NCBI RefSeq assembly: GCF_002926065.1
Contig: NZ_PREZ01000006.1
Span: forward strand, 238,773-302,772
Reading direction: 5' to 3'
DNA: 64,000 nt
Source of the DNA: Jeotgalibacillus proteolyticus
GTDB lineage: Bacteria > Bacillota > Bacilli > Bacillales > Jeotgalibacillaceae
Positions 27,110-36,015 of the stretch are shown here, piece after piece (the stretch's first letter is position 1; every line of letters begins with the position of its first letter). Both the position numbers and the translations under genes were made by a program. The notes under the pieces are model-generated. The model searched no databases. It was not told the origin of the DNA and was given only the letters and a program-made list of their open reading frames with translations.

Positions 27110-27145
27110 AAAATGCCAAGTTTATATCACTAACTCGGCATTTTT
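27110..27145 (+). terminator. Terminator after PLD-helicase gene
   Basis: AAAATGCC-AAGTT pairs with AACT-CGGCATTTTT, with a T run on the plus strand. Confidence 0.75.
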
Positions 27146-27234
27146 GACTTGTGCTTTTTTTCTAACTTATAGAACCTCATTTACTTATGATACGGTTCAC
27201 CGTAACGTTGGATAGGGTAAAATAGATTAAGATA

Positions 27235-27264
27235 AAAGGTAGTGGCTGTTTGTCCACTACCTTT
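27235..27264 (-). terminator. Terminator of the ISP restriction gene
   Basis: A perfect 11-bp stem (AAAGGTAGTGG / CCACTACCTTT) has T-rich flanks, 94 bases beyond the last stop of the ISP gene. Confidence 0.85.
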
Positions 27265-27357
27265 CATATTGATAAGATTAACATCAGGAGTCCAGCTTAA
27301 CGTCTCACAGTACAATTATATAAATTCTTGCAGGAATATTGGCTTTTAAACTAAGTT

Positions 27358-28167
27358 TTAAATTTCTAATGTAGGTAAATTATCGATTAAATCAATAGTT
27401 TGAATTGATACATTGATTACTTTTAACAATAAATTCAAAATATATTTTTCATCTGTCGAATATTGGTTAGGATCGAACAATATTTGGCTATTCTTCTTTA
27501 CTTCATAAACATATTGATCCATAACCCATTCCATAGGTGTTCTTCCATTAAGTACATATCTCTGAGCTTTTTCAGGAATATCCTTAATCGTAATATCAGA
27601 ATTATAAATAATCGCTGATTTATCACCTTTTTTTGCATATTTCATTTTAATTACTTCGTAAGAAGGAGCTGCATTTTTAAATTCAATTGTCGCTTCATAA
27701 GGTTCAATGTTTTCATAATTTACGTGTAATTTTACTAGTTTCTCACCCGTTTCAGCATAAACCCAAAAGTCCTTTACATACATAATCCGGGGACTTTCCT
27801 TCATTAAATCTGCTTTATAAATTTCTTGGTAGTCTTTAGAATTTAATAAAGCATAAATATAATAAAAAATGGATAACTTCGTTATTGAGTTATCACTATA
27901 ATGCTTTTGGAAATCTAATAAAATCGAATCTCTAATATTTTCTATGCAATCTGCACTATTTTCAAAAATGTTGTTTTCACCCACGAAATATAACGGAATA
28001 GATTTATTATTAAATAACGTCTGATAATCCGTAATTTGATTAGTGACTAAAACTGAAAAGCCCTTATCCCCGCCCATAAAGTTTAAAAATAAATTTTTAG
28101 TTAATGACTCGCTAAATACTTTGTTCCACATACTTGGTCGTTTAATTAAAGGCTTGCTATTATACAA
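27358..28167 (-). CDS. ISP enzyme segment 3: C-terminal target-recognition part
   Basis: These 269 codons, in the same frame as the upstream segments, lie downstream of the TAA at 28264. Content such as FTTIQYRPFVKRYLY (partly upstream of the first possible start) and KPLIKRPSMWNKV matches the specificity domain of type ISP enzymes. The first start is a TTG (28167) with no ribosome site, so independent translation is doubtful. Confidence 0.5.
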   Translation of the reverse strand: MYNSKPLIKRPSMWNKVFSESLTKNLFLNFMGGDKGFSVLVTNQITDYQTLFNNKSIPLYFVGENNIFENSADCIENIRDSILLDFQKHYSDNSITKLSIFYYIYALLNSKDYQEIYKADLMKESPRIMYVKDFWVYAETGEKLVKLHVNYENIEPYEATIEFKNAAPSYEVIKMKYAKKGDKSAIIYNSDITIKDIPEKAQRYVLNGRTPMEWVMDQYVYEVKKNSQILFDPNQYSTDEKYILNLLLKVINVSIQTIDLIDNLPTLEI

Positions 28168-28263
28168 ATAACGCTTAACAAAAGGTCGATATTGAATAGT
28201 TGTAAAAGCATTTTCCTCAAACTCAACTTTTTGTTTCTTTTCCCATCTCTTTTTTAGATCATC

Positions 28264-31200
28264 TTACCAATTAATTAGAGTAGGATTATTTAATAACTGA
28301 TCTTTCTCGGTAATGTTTTCTACCTGATAATTAAAGTTTTCAATCAATTTTTTCACACTATTTGTTAACATATTTGATGAATAATTTGTCACCCACTCAT
28401 CTCTACTACTACCAAATCCAATCCCTCTATCAATAAAAACACTATTTTCGTCATTTGTAATCGGCATATATTGCATGAATTTATCATCTCTTTGATTAAT
28501 CCAGTTATTAAATGAATCAGGGATTATTTTTTTCCATTCTATATTAGATAACGTCTTCATATCTGAAAGTAGAGACAGCTTGTCATTCTTATTTAAGTAA
28601 TCTCCAATATCATAATAAAATATTTCATGGTTATTACTGTTATCTCTAATTAAAAATGTGATGGCAACTCCTGTTCTACTGCCGGAATCGAATACGTTTC
28701 CACCTTCTTTTCTTCTTCGATCCCCCTGAGTTCTTGCGTCTCCTCGTAAATTCAATACGTAAATATAATTGAACTCTTCATGCCAACATTTTCTTAAACC
28801 GTCTGCTGTAATTCCATCAATAAAACCACTATTCGTAACAAATGAAATTAATCCTTTATCTCCAATTCTTTCTGAAGACCACTTAAATGCTCTAATATAA
28901 GAATCATATAAATTATTTTTATTTTGAGCTGTTGAGTATTTTGCATAACTATCACGAATCAAAGTATCTAAACTTGGGTATTTTTGATTTTGATTGTTAT
29001 CATTCTCACTATTTTGCTTAGCAGAATAAGGCGGGTTCCCAACGATAGCAAAAACCGGTTCCTTTTGTTGACGTTTTAGACGTGAATTATTTTCATCAAA
29101 TAACTCATCCATAAAGGAACTTTTATGCTCTGTACTCTCAAAAGTATCTGTTAAAACTATTCCTTCGAATGGTACATATTCTCCTCCATATAAACTATGG
29201 AACGTTTCTTCAATATTGATTGCAGCAATGTAATAGCTTAGAAGTACAATTTCATTTGCATGAATTTCTTGCGTATATTTACGTAATAAATCTTCTTTAA
29301 GAATTAAACCGCTTTGTAATAGTCGAGTAACGAATGTGCCTGTACCTGTAAACGGATCTAATACATGGACGCCTTCGCTAGCAAGCGATTTACCAAAATG
29401 TTTTTTCAATATGTCATCTACTGAATGGATAATAAAATCTACAACTTCAACAGGAGTGAAAACAATTCCTAAACGCTCTGTGGTTTCTTTGAACCCTACT
29501 TTAAAAAATTTATCGTACAGCTGGATAATAATATCTTGCTTTGCTTTTAAATTATCTACACCTTCAGCACGCACACGTACACTTTCATAAAATGACTCGA
29601 GCTTTTCCTGTTCTTTCATCAAGCCCTGATCATCGAGGATAGCTAAAATCGCATCTATCGCCTTCGAAACAGGGTTGTTATGCACAAAGCTATAAGAATC
29701 GAATAATGCTTCAAATACAGGTTTTGTAATTAAGTGTTGTGCTAACATTTCAATAGCTTGAGTTTCAGTAATTGAGTTGTTGATGTTATATCGTAAACTC
29801 TTAATAAACTTTTGAAATTCATTATAGGCTTTACTTTCTTTATCCTCTAGCATTACTCGTATACGCAGCATATGTTTTTGGGCAATCTCAGCTACATCTT
29901 TTGACCAATCTTCCCAATAACGCACATTACCTACTTTACGCACAATCTTTCCATAAATCGCACGTTCTAAATCCGATAAATCCTCGTCAGATAACATCAA
30001 AGAAGTTTGGTAAGAGGTTGGTTTTAATTCTCCTCCTTCAGGTGCATCTCCCACTCCTATAACTTGAATCTGATCTGGTTTCTTTTTGTTTAATTCAAGT
30101 TTATTAATCGTTGCATCAAATCGTTCATCTAACGAACGTAAAGCATTTAATACTTCCCAAACTACTCTATACTTATCATTATTATCTAAAACACTATTAG
30201 TATCTGCCCCTGCTGGAACCCCAATTGGTAAAATTACATAACCATAGTCTTTACCTGTAGATTTCCGCATAACACGTCCTACAGATTGAGCAATATCAAT
30301 TTTTGATTTGCGTGGCTTCAAGAACATAATTGCATCTAAATCAGGAACGTCTACACCTTCAGTTAAGAAACGAGCATTAGAAAGAATCCTACATGTATTA
30401 TTAGGTACTTCATCTTTTAACCAAGAGATCTTCTTGTTTTTCTCTAATGCATTCATTGATCCGTCCGCATGATCAATCTCAATTTCATATTGATGTTCAA
30501 ACTCTTCTAAATCTTGGTACAGGTATTGATCAACCACATGAGTAAACATCTCTGTTATTAATTTTGATTCCCGAATAGTACCAGTAAATGCAATCGCTCT
30601 TTTCATAGCTGCGCCTAACGCTTCATCTGAATTGCTACCTCGGCGCACCAAACCATTCCAACAACCAATGATCTTTGTAACATCATCAAACTCTAACTCT
30701 AAATCATTGTTTGCAAGCATTTGCTGGAATCGACGGGCAATCATTTCTTCATCTACTGCTAGTACCATTACTTTATAATCTGTTAAAATACCTTGACTAA
30801 TAGCATCACCGAATCCAATACGGTAAAACTCTTCACCATATAACTCAGTGTTATCCATATCTGCAATAACCACAGATAATTCGTCTGCTTTTTGCTTCGC
30901 TGCATCACCATAAACTCGTGGCGTAGCTGTCTGATATAAACGTTTAATTGTTTTGATATTTTCATCATAGTGAACTTTAGTAAAGCTACTATTTTCTTTA
31001 CCTAATTCAGTTGATCCAGTAGTACGATGCGCTTCATCACACACGACTAAATCAAATTCATAGAAGCCTTTATTTTGAGCTTCGATAATTACATCAATGG
31101 ATTGATATGTTGAAAATACTGTTAAAAAATCACCTTTACTATTACTATTTTCAATTCTCGATCGATACTCTAAAAGCTTATTGGTATCTGTAGTTGCTGG

Positions 31201-31488
31201 ATAGCCAATATCTACAACGTTAATATCTGCAACATCATCATTACTCTCTTTTTTGGTTACTTTCCGGTCAGAACATACAGCAATTGCATCCATATTGTAG
31301 TTCGTATCTGCTGTCCAACTACGTAACGTTTGTGAAAGTAATTGAATACTTGGGACTAAATAAAGAACTCGAAAAACATCATTTTTCTTCTTTGCAAGTT
31401 CTTCAGCAATTGCCATAGAAGTATATGTTTTCCCTGTACCAGGAGCCATAATAAGCTTTCCGCGATCCATCGTTTCAAAGCCGTTCAC
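28264..31488 (-). CDS. ISP enzyme segment 2: helicase-methyltransferase core
   Basis: This 1074-codon frame between the two stops carries SF2 translocase motifs (MAPGTGKTYTS, VVCDEAHRTTG, TATPRVYG, QSVGRVMRKSTG) and then a gamma-type N6-adenine methyltransferase (motif I VLDPFTGTGTFVTR, motif IV AIVGNPPYSAKQ). Possible starts (GTG 31488, ATG 31458-31473 region) lack spaced ribosome sites. Alone it might still methylate but would lack nuclease and most of the recognition domain. Confidence 0.6.
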   Translation of the reverse strand: MNGFETMDRGKLIMAPGTGKTYTSMAIAEELAKKKNDVFRVLYLVPSIQLLSQTLRSWTADTNYNMDAIAVCSDRKVTKKESNDDVADINVVDIGYPATTDTNKLLEYRSRIENSNSKGDFLTVFSTYQSIDVIIEAQNKGFYEFDLVVCDEAHRTTGSTELGKENSSFTKVHYDENIKTIKRLYQTATPRVYGDAAKQKADELSVVIADMDNTELYGEEFYRIGFGDAISQGILTDYKVMVLAVDEEMIARRFQQMLANNDLELEFDDVTKIIGCWNGLVRRGSNSDEALGAAMKRAIAFTGTIRESKLITEMFTHVVDQYLYQDLEEFEHQYEIEIDHADGSMNALEKNKKISWLKDEVPNNTCRILSNARFLTEGVDVPDLDAIMFLKPRKSKIDIAQSVGRVMRKSTGKDYGYVILPIGVPAGADTNSVLDNNDKYRVVWEVLNALRSLDERFDATINKLELNKKKPDQIQVIGVGDAPEGGELKPTSYQTSLMLSDEDLSDLERAIYGKIVRKVGNVRYWEDWSKDVAEIAQKHMLRIRVMLEDKESKAYNEFQKFIKSLRYNINNSITETQAIEMLAQHLITKPVFEALFDSYSFVHNNPVSKAIDAILAILDDQGLMKEQEKLESFYESVRVRAEGVDNLKAKQDIIIQLYDKFFKVGFKETTERLGIVFTPVEVVDFIIHSVDDILKKHFGKSLASEGVHVLDPFTGTGTFVTRLLQSGLILKEDLLRKYTQEIHANEIVLLSYYIAAINIEETFHSLYGGEYVPFEGIVLTDTFESTEHKSSFMDELFDENNSRLKRQQKEPVFAIVGNPPYSAKQNSENDNNQNQKYPSLDTLIRDSYAKYSTAQNKNNLYDSYIRAFKWSSERIGDKGLISFVTNSGFIDGITADGLRKCWHEEFNYIYVLNLRGDARTQGDRRRKEGGNVFDSGSRTGVAITFLIRDNSNNHEIFYYDIGDYLNKNDKLSLLSDMKTLSNIEWKKIIPDSFNNWINQRDDKFMQYMPITNDENSVFIDRGIGFGSSRDEWVTNYSSNMLTNSVKKLIENFNYQVENITEKDQLLNNPTLINW

Positions 31489-31533
31489 AACCTCTTCAAT
31501 AGCAGGGATTTGGTGGTCTCTTGGTGATTTCTT

Positions 31534-32046
31534 CTATTGAACTTTTACTTGTTCTGGTTTAGAAAAAGTGAATTCTGACCAATCAATTCTACTATCTTTA
31601 AGTTGCGTCAATGATATACGTGTAATTTCTTTATCTCGACCACTCAACGCTTCTTCTGCATTCTTCCCCCATCTGTCTGTTGATGTAATAATGATTCCTT
31701 TAGCATAAAACCTCTTACCGACCTCATTTAGAAATGAGTCAATATGTTGTTTCTGAATAATTGTATCTTCAGCATAATATTTACATTGAATCGCTACCAA
31801 TAAACCTGTTTCACGTTCTTTAGCTACTAAATCTACACCCGTATCTGTTTTAGGAATACTATATTCAACTGGTACCTCATTTAATGTCCATACTTCATCA
31901 AATAAACGCTTATACATTGGTTCATTCTTAAAATATGTGCGTGATAATAATTCAAACATTGTTCCTCTATCACGTTGCGTTGTATAGTCTGCATCCATCT
32001 CTTTTACTAAAGATATAAAACTTTTTGAGCTTTTTAACTCTTTCAC
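31534..32046 (-). CDS. ISP enzyme segment 1: Mrr-like nuclease domain
   Basis: This ~170-residue N-terminal piece is of the PD-(D/E)XK type, with catalytic pattern TGVDLVAKE ... AIQCKYY and the helical GIIITSTDRWGKNAEEAL. It ends at the TAG at 31534. The GTG at 32046 lies 8 bases after AAGG; a GTG at 32055 overlaps the ribosome site. A free nuclease domain with no translocase might be harmless or toxic. Confidence 0.6.
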   Translation of the reverse strand: MKELKSSKSFISLVKEMDADYTTQRDRGTMFELLSRTYFKNEPMYKRLFDEVWTLNEVPVEYSIPKTDTGVDLVAKERETGLLVAIQCKYYAEDTIIQKQHIDSFLNEVGKRFYAKGIIITSTDRWGKNAEEALSGRDKEITRISLTQLKDSRIDWSEFTFSKPEQVKVQ

Positions 32047-32195
32047 TAAATTCACCTTACTTTCAAATACTAATTTAAATTATTTTGCCCCAGTCGAGTA
32101 CAAACATTTACTCCCACTAATAAATACCAATGAATAAGAGTAAAATTTCACACACATCTATAGTTATTTGCATTTCCTCAAAAATATAAAAATCG

Positions 32196-32235
32196 AAGAA
32201 CCCTTATCATTCAATGATACTAGGGTTCTTTTTAA
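32196..32235 (-). terminator. Terminator between IetS-like and ISP genes
   Basis: AAGAACCCTTATCATT pairs with ATGATACTAGGGTTCTT around a small loop; T-rich on both sides. It separates the IetAS-like operon from the ISP gene. Confidence 0.75.
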
Positions 32236-32273
32236 TTTGTTAGAAGCAATATTATTTCTTGAGATAAATAAAC

Positions 32274-34856
32274 CTATTGCCGTGTTCTAATTAATGTACG
32301 CAATCGGTCTTTCACCTCAGTGTATATAGGAATTTCTATACCTTCCGCCACTTCAAGTGTTACTGCTAGGGTATAGGGTATTTCAATCTGCCTTAACCCA
32401 CCAGCATCCTCGCGACAACTAACTTTAATACTTAATGTATCTCCTTCAATAAAAGCTGCTGCAGTATCTCCTTCAAAAATTTCATGTTGCACTGTCCCTC
32501 TTTGAACAGCCCTTCCATCAGCCTCTTGTCTATTTACCTGAAGGATATCATTTTCTGAGTTAAACCACAGATGAGCTTGTCTATATTTTTGATTATTATT
32601 ATTAAGCGGTGTAAACCAAGTTAGAGTAATTGTTAATCTCCTCTTAATTTTATTACTACTTAAAGAAGGAGGAAGTGGCACTTGATAAATATGCCCCTCT
32701 TCTTTTTTTAATCTACTAAATCCAATAAGAGTCACTTTTTGTTCAGAACCATTTAGTACTTTGTTTTCATCTACGAACCCATAACCTAAATACCTCGGTA
32801 CTTGCTTATCTTTAAATGTAGAATCTCCTGGAGTTCTTAAAACTTGATTATAGAGATCATATGCTTGATTCCAACTTGCTCCATGTACTAATAAAGTTTT
32901 AAGCATCAGTACCCCATAATTTTTCATAATATCTGAGCCATTTTCATTACCACTTAATAAATCTTCAAGCATTTCATATATATTTGCAGCTGCTCTGGTA
33001 GCTAAAGCTGTCGCATTACTTGTTCCTCTTGTATATGCAACTTCGTTCAAATTCCCACTAGAACCAGGGATTGCAACTTTATGACCTGGAGCCAGTGTTG
33101 AATTTGCTAGCTCTAAAAGTGCGAAACCATTGTCTCCAATAACATTCTCTAAATATAATTGTTTACCACCTGAGAACAATACATCAGGTTTAATTGAATT
33201 TCTATAACCAAGTCCTACCCTACTATAAGGGCTCATTATTTCTGGATTTTTTATTAAATCAACACGCCTACCCAGAACTGAAACAGTAGATGCATCAGTA
33301 TGACTTGCACCGATGCAAAGAGAATTTATCGATTCTGAAGGAGAGAGTATTCTTCTTTCAACTATACTATCAGATATAAACTTTATCAGTTGCTGTTCAA
33401 CAAAAGGCTCATCTTTCACCTTCTGAAACTCGTCTCTTTCTATATCTAATCTAATTGCTCCAGTATGATTCCCTGCACTTACAATAAATAACACATTATA
33501 TTTAAGTGATAAGAAATCCAATAATTTTGCCCAAGGACTTATTTGAAGATCAAAAGGTCTGGATAAATCTCCTATTGATATATTAATAACTTTAATATTA
33601 GGAGCTACAGGTTCTTCATCACCATCTCCCTCAAAAAGTCTTTTTACAGCCCTATGTATTAAATCCAATGGAAGAATATCTTCAGGTATATGCTCTGACC
33701 TTACTCCATAAGCATATGGGTTTGGTTTCATTATAGGTCTTACATATAGTGGCCTTTTTATCGGTAGATTTTGCGAATCAAGTTCCCCATGAATTATTAA
33801 GGATGCCATTGTGGTTCCATGTATCCTCTCACTAGCTTGGTAATCTTCTTCAAAATTATCAGGATCATCGATTATCAATCTATCTTTAAGTAACTGATGA
33901 TTTTGTAGGGGTAACCCATCAAATAATGCTATAGCAGGGCTAAGAGAATCATCTATTTCATATGGATCAATATCTATCTCGTTTTCTTCTTCATTTATTG
34001 GAGGAAACTCTACAATAGTTTGTCCAACTGGACGAAAGTACATTATTGAATCTGCTTTAATTAACTTTATATTTGAGTCATTCTGCAAATCATCAAATAT
34101 ACTAATAGGTGTCTCAACTAGAATTGCATGATATGATATCTGTTCAATAGTACTTTCATAGATTACTTTACCTTGAGCAGTTTGTATTAATTGTTTTATA
34201 TTGTTTGCAGCTTCTAATCTTTTACCTGAATTACTTCTAAACCATAACTCTATCTCAAACTTTATAGTTTCTTGTCCTATTTCTATCTTTTCATTTAAAA
34301 CTTCAATTAGACCGGTATTGTAGAATCGATCTTGTACATCCCATAGCCTAATGTCTTTTAATTGCGAGAATAAATTTTTCCATTTACCGTAACCGTATTC
34401 AAATGGATCACCATCTTGATATTTCTCCCATAGAGATTTTAACTCTCTCATAGCCTGTTGATCAGACATCATTAAAAATAAACGACCATTTAATTGCTTA
34501 TCCTCTACTTTTTCCCCATCTTTGACTTGATAAAAATCATCATCAGAATCAAAATACTCTTCAATCTCAGAGAGCCAATCTAAGCCTTCTATTTTCCTTA
34601 CTGCATTAACAAAGTTTTCTATGGTTCCTACTGTTTCAAATACCAAAGCATATTCTGGATTTATTCCAGCCATACTTTCACTTATTTTTCCTCTTTCACT
34701 ATCGAATGCACTTTCTAAACGTCTAAACTTAGGCAATATTCTACGTACTTGTTCATTATGTTCTGGATACCTTGTACTCCCTCTTCCTCCATTTCTTGTA
34801 GCCCTATCAACAGTTGTAGGATTTGGAAGCATTAAAATAGGCTTATCATTCAACAT
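32274..34856 (-). CDS. Subtilisin-family S8 protease of an IetAS-type defence pair
   Basis: This 860-residue cytosolic protein has a long unique N-terminal region (1-300) followed by an S8 protease with Asp313 (IALFDGL), His346 (RIHGTTMASL), oxyanion region SAGNHTG and Ser613 (RGTSNATALA), then a beta-rich tail. There is no signal peptide, unlike digestive subtilisins. With the AAA ATPase just upstream it matches the IetA/IetS arrangement, known first as a plasmid stability pair and later as an antiphage system. It probably acts as the effector protease restrained by the ATPase (inference). The ATG at 34856 follows GGGG; it overlaps the ATPase end. Confidence 0.82.
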   Translation of the reverse strand: MLNDKPILMLPNPTTVDRATRNGGRGSTRYPEHNEQVRRILPKFRRLESAFDSERGKISESMAGINPEYALVFETVGTIENFVNAVRKIEGLDWLSEIEEYFDSDDDFYQVKDGEKVEDKQLNGRLFLMMSDQQAMRELKSLWEKYQDGDPFEYGYGKWKNLFSQLKDIRLWDVQDRFYNTGLIEVLNEKIEIGQETIKFEIELWFRSNSGKRLEAANNIKQLIQTAQGKVIYESTIEQISYHAILVETPISIFDDLQNDSNIKLIKADSIMYFRPVGQTIVEFPPINEEENEIDIDPYEIDDSLSPAIALFDGLPLQNHQLLKDRLIIDDPDNFEEDYQASERIHGTTMASLIIHGELDSQNLPIKRPLYVRPIMKPNPYAYGVRSEHIPEDILPLDLIHRAVKRLFEGDGDEEPVAPNIKVINISIGDLSRPFDLQISPWAKLLDFLSLKYNVLFIVSAGNHTGAIRLDIERDEFQKVKDEPFVEQQLIKFISDSIVERRILSPSESINSLCIGASHTDASTVSVLGRRVDLIKNPEIMSPYSRVGLGYRNSIKPDVLFSGGKQLYLENVIGDNGFALLELANSTLAPGHKVAIPGSSGNLNEVAYTRGTSNATALATRAAANIYEMLEDLLSGNENGSDIMKNYGVLMLKTLLVHGASWNQAYDLYNQVLRTPGDSTFKDKQVPRYLGYGFVDENKVLNGSEQKVTLIGFSRLKKEEGHIYQVPLPPSLSSNKIKRRLTITLTWFTPLNNNNQKYRQAHLWFNSENDILQVNRQEADGRAVQRGTVQHEIFEGDTAAAFIEGDTLSIKVSCREDAGGLRQIEIPYTLAVTLEVAEGIEIPIYTEVKDRLRTLIRTRQ

Positions 34857-35853
34857 CTTCACCCCTTAACTCTGTTAATGAGAACTGACCTTTAAGACCA
34901 TCCAACGCATTTTTGACTATTTTTCGCATATTAGAATTCGGTAGAGACAATACATACTTTCTTTTGATATCTAATCCAAAATCATTAAGGTTGGAAAAAC
35001 TCAATCCGTTAAGATTATCCATTAATGTTCTTTTAGAATATTCTAATGACATTTGGTTATCCTGTTGAAATTTATCAATCCATTCTCCAACTTGTTTTTT
35101 ACTTGGATTTTCTAACTCTAATTTTAATTGAAATCTTCGCCAGACTGCCCTGTCCAATAGTTCAGGGTGGTTTGTGGCGGTAATTACGATTACATGACTT
35201 GGGAGACGGTCAATTTGAAGAAGTAATGAACTAACAACCCTTTTTATTTCACCAGTTTCTTGAGTGTCGCCTCTTTCTTTACCTATTGTGTCGAATTCAT
35301 CAAAAAAAAGTACACACTGCCTAGTCCGAACATATTCAAATAATGAATTTAACTTATTAGATGTTTCACCTAGGTAACTATCCATGATCCCTTCATACCT
35401 GACTGATATTAAAGGAACCATAAGTTCGTTAGCTATTGCTTCTGCTAATGAAGTTTTCCCATTTCCAGGGGGGCCGGCCAAAATTAACCTATTTCTAGGT
35501 TCTAAGTTATAAGACCTCAATAAATCACGCCTAAAATGTTCTTGTATTAACTCATTTATAGATTCCATAATCTTAGGTTCTAAAATTAAATCATTTAAGA
35601 ATACATTTGGTGTAGTCTCAAAGAAAAGACTTTGGTTATTTTTATTCAGAGACAAAGTATTCGTTTTATTATCATTATTAAATAATTGAGACTTATTACT
35701 TTCTCTTAGTACATCCGTTAATCTATCAGCTAAAATGTTATGATTTTTGCTTCTTTCTTCAGCAATCATTGCCTCTACTGTCTTGTTAAAAAGTTTCATA
35801 TTTCTTAATGAACCAGCTTCTACAAGCTTAATTATTAAGTCTGCACGTGCCAC
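34846..35853 (-). CDS. AAA+ ATPase partner of an IetAS-type pair
   Basis: This 335-residue AAA+ ATPase has Walker A GPPGNGKT at 127-134, Walker B VLFFDEFD near 181-188, sensor 1 VIVITATNHPELLDRA and an arginine-finger VWRRF. The helical N-terminal 90 residues probably bind the partner. The GTG at 35853 lies 8 bases after AAAGGAGG; another GTG at 35862 overlaps the site. Its stop overlaps the protease start, so the two are translated together. By analogy with IetA it would control or be controlled by the protease. Confidence 0.85.
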   Translation of the reverse strand: MARADLIIKLVEAGSLRNMKLFNKTVEAMIAEERSKNHNILADRLTDVLRESNKSQLFNNDNKTNTLSLNKNNQSLFFETTPNVFLNDLILEPKIMESINELIQEHFRRDLLRSYNLEPRNRLILAGPPGNGKTSLAEAIANELMVPLISVRYEGIMDSYLGETSNKLNSLFEYVRTRQCVLFFDEFDTIGKERGDTQETGEIKRVVSSLLLQIDRLPSHVIVITATNHPELLDRAVWRRFQLKLELENPSKKQVGEWIDKFQQDNQMSLEYSKRTLMDNLNGLSFSNLNDFGLDIKRKYVLSLPNSNMRKIVKNALDGLKGQFSLTELRGEDVE

Positions 35854-36015
35854 AACATACACCTCCTTTGAATTTTGTAATTAATCAATTTATTCTCGTT
35901 TAAATAATATACTCATACCCAATTATTTAGCCTACTCTATTCTCATGATAAAGCAGAGTCTTTAGATAATACACAAATGAATGGTTCTTGTTCCTTATAT
36001 GGTAATTATTACTAT

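Larger units (their letters stand above)
26975..27357. other. Spacer between convergent defence genes
   Basis: The region contains the two terminators at 27110 and 27235 and no credible coding frame. Confidence 0.6.
27358..32046 (-). pseudogene. Type ISP restriction-modification gene with two in-frame nonsense codons
   Basis: Read through two stops, the minus strand from GTG 32046 to TAA 27358 is one continuous frame of about 1560 codons, matching single-chain type ISP enzymes such as LlaBIII (about 1580 residues): Mrr-like nuclease, SF2 translocase, N6-adenine methyltransferase, target recognition domain. The stops are TAG at 31536-31534 (after KVQ) and TAA at 28266-28264 (after LINW). Sequence on both sides stays in frame and conserved (KKSPRDHQIPAIEEV; DDLKKRWEKKQ). 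There are no frameshifts. No good ribosome site follows either stop, and restart after the first would lose the helicase Q motif. The likeliest reading is recent nonsense inactivation; a split, restarted or read-through system is the alternative. Confidence 0.82.

Noticed and set aside
32274..34856. Secreted digestive subtilisin
   Set aside because: There is no signal peptide or propeptide, there is a long unique N-terminus, and it is coupled to an AAA ATPase. An intracellular IetS-like role fits better.
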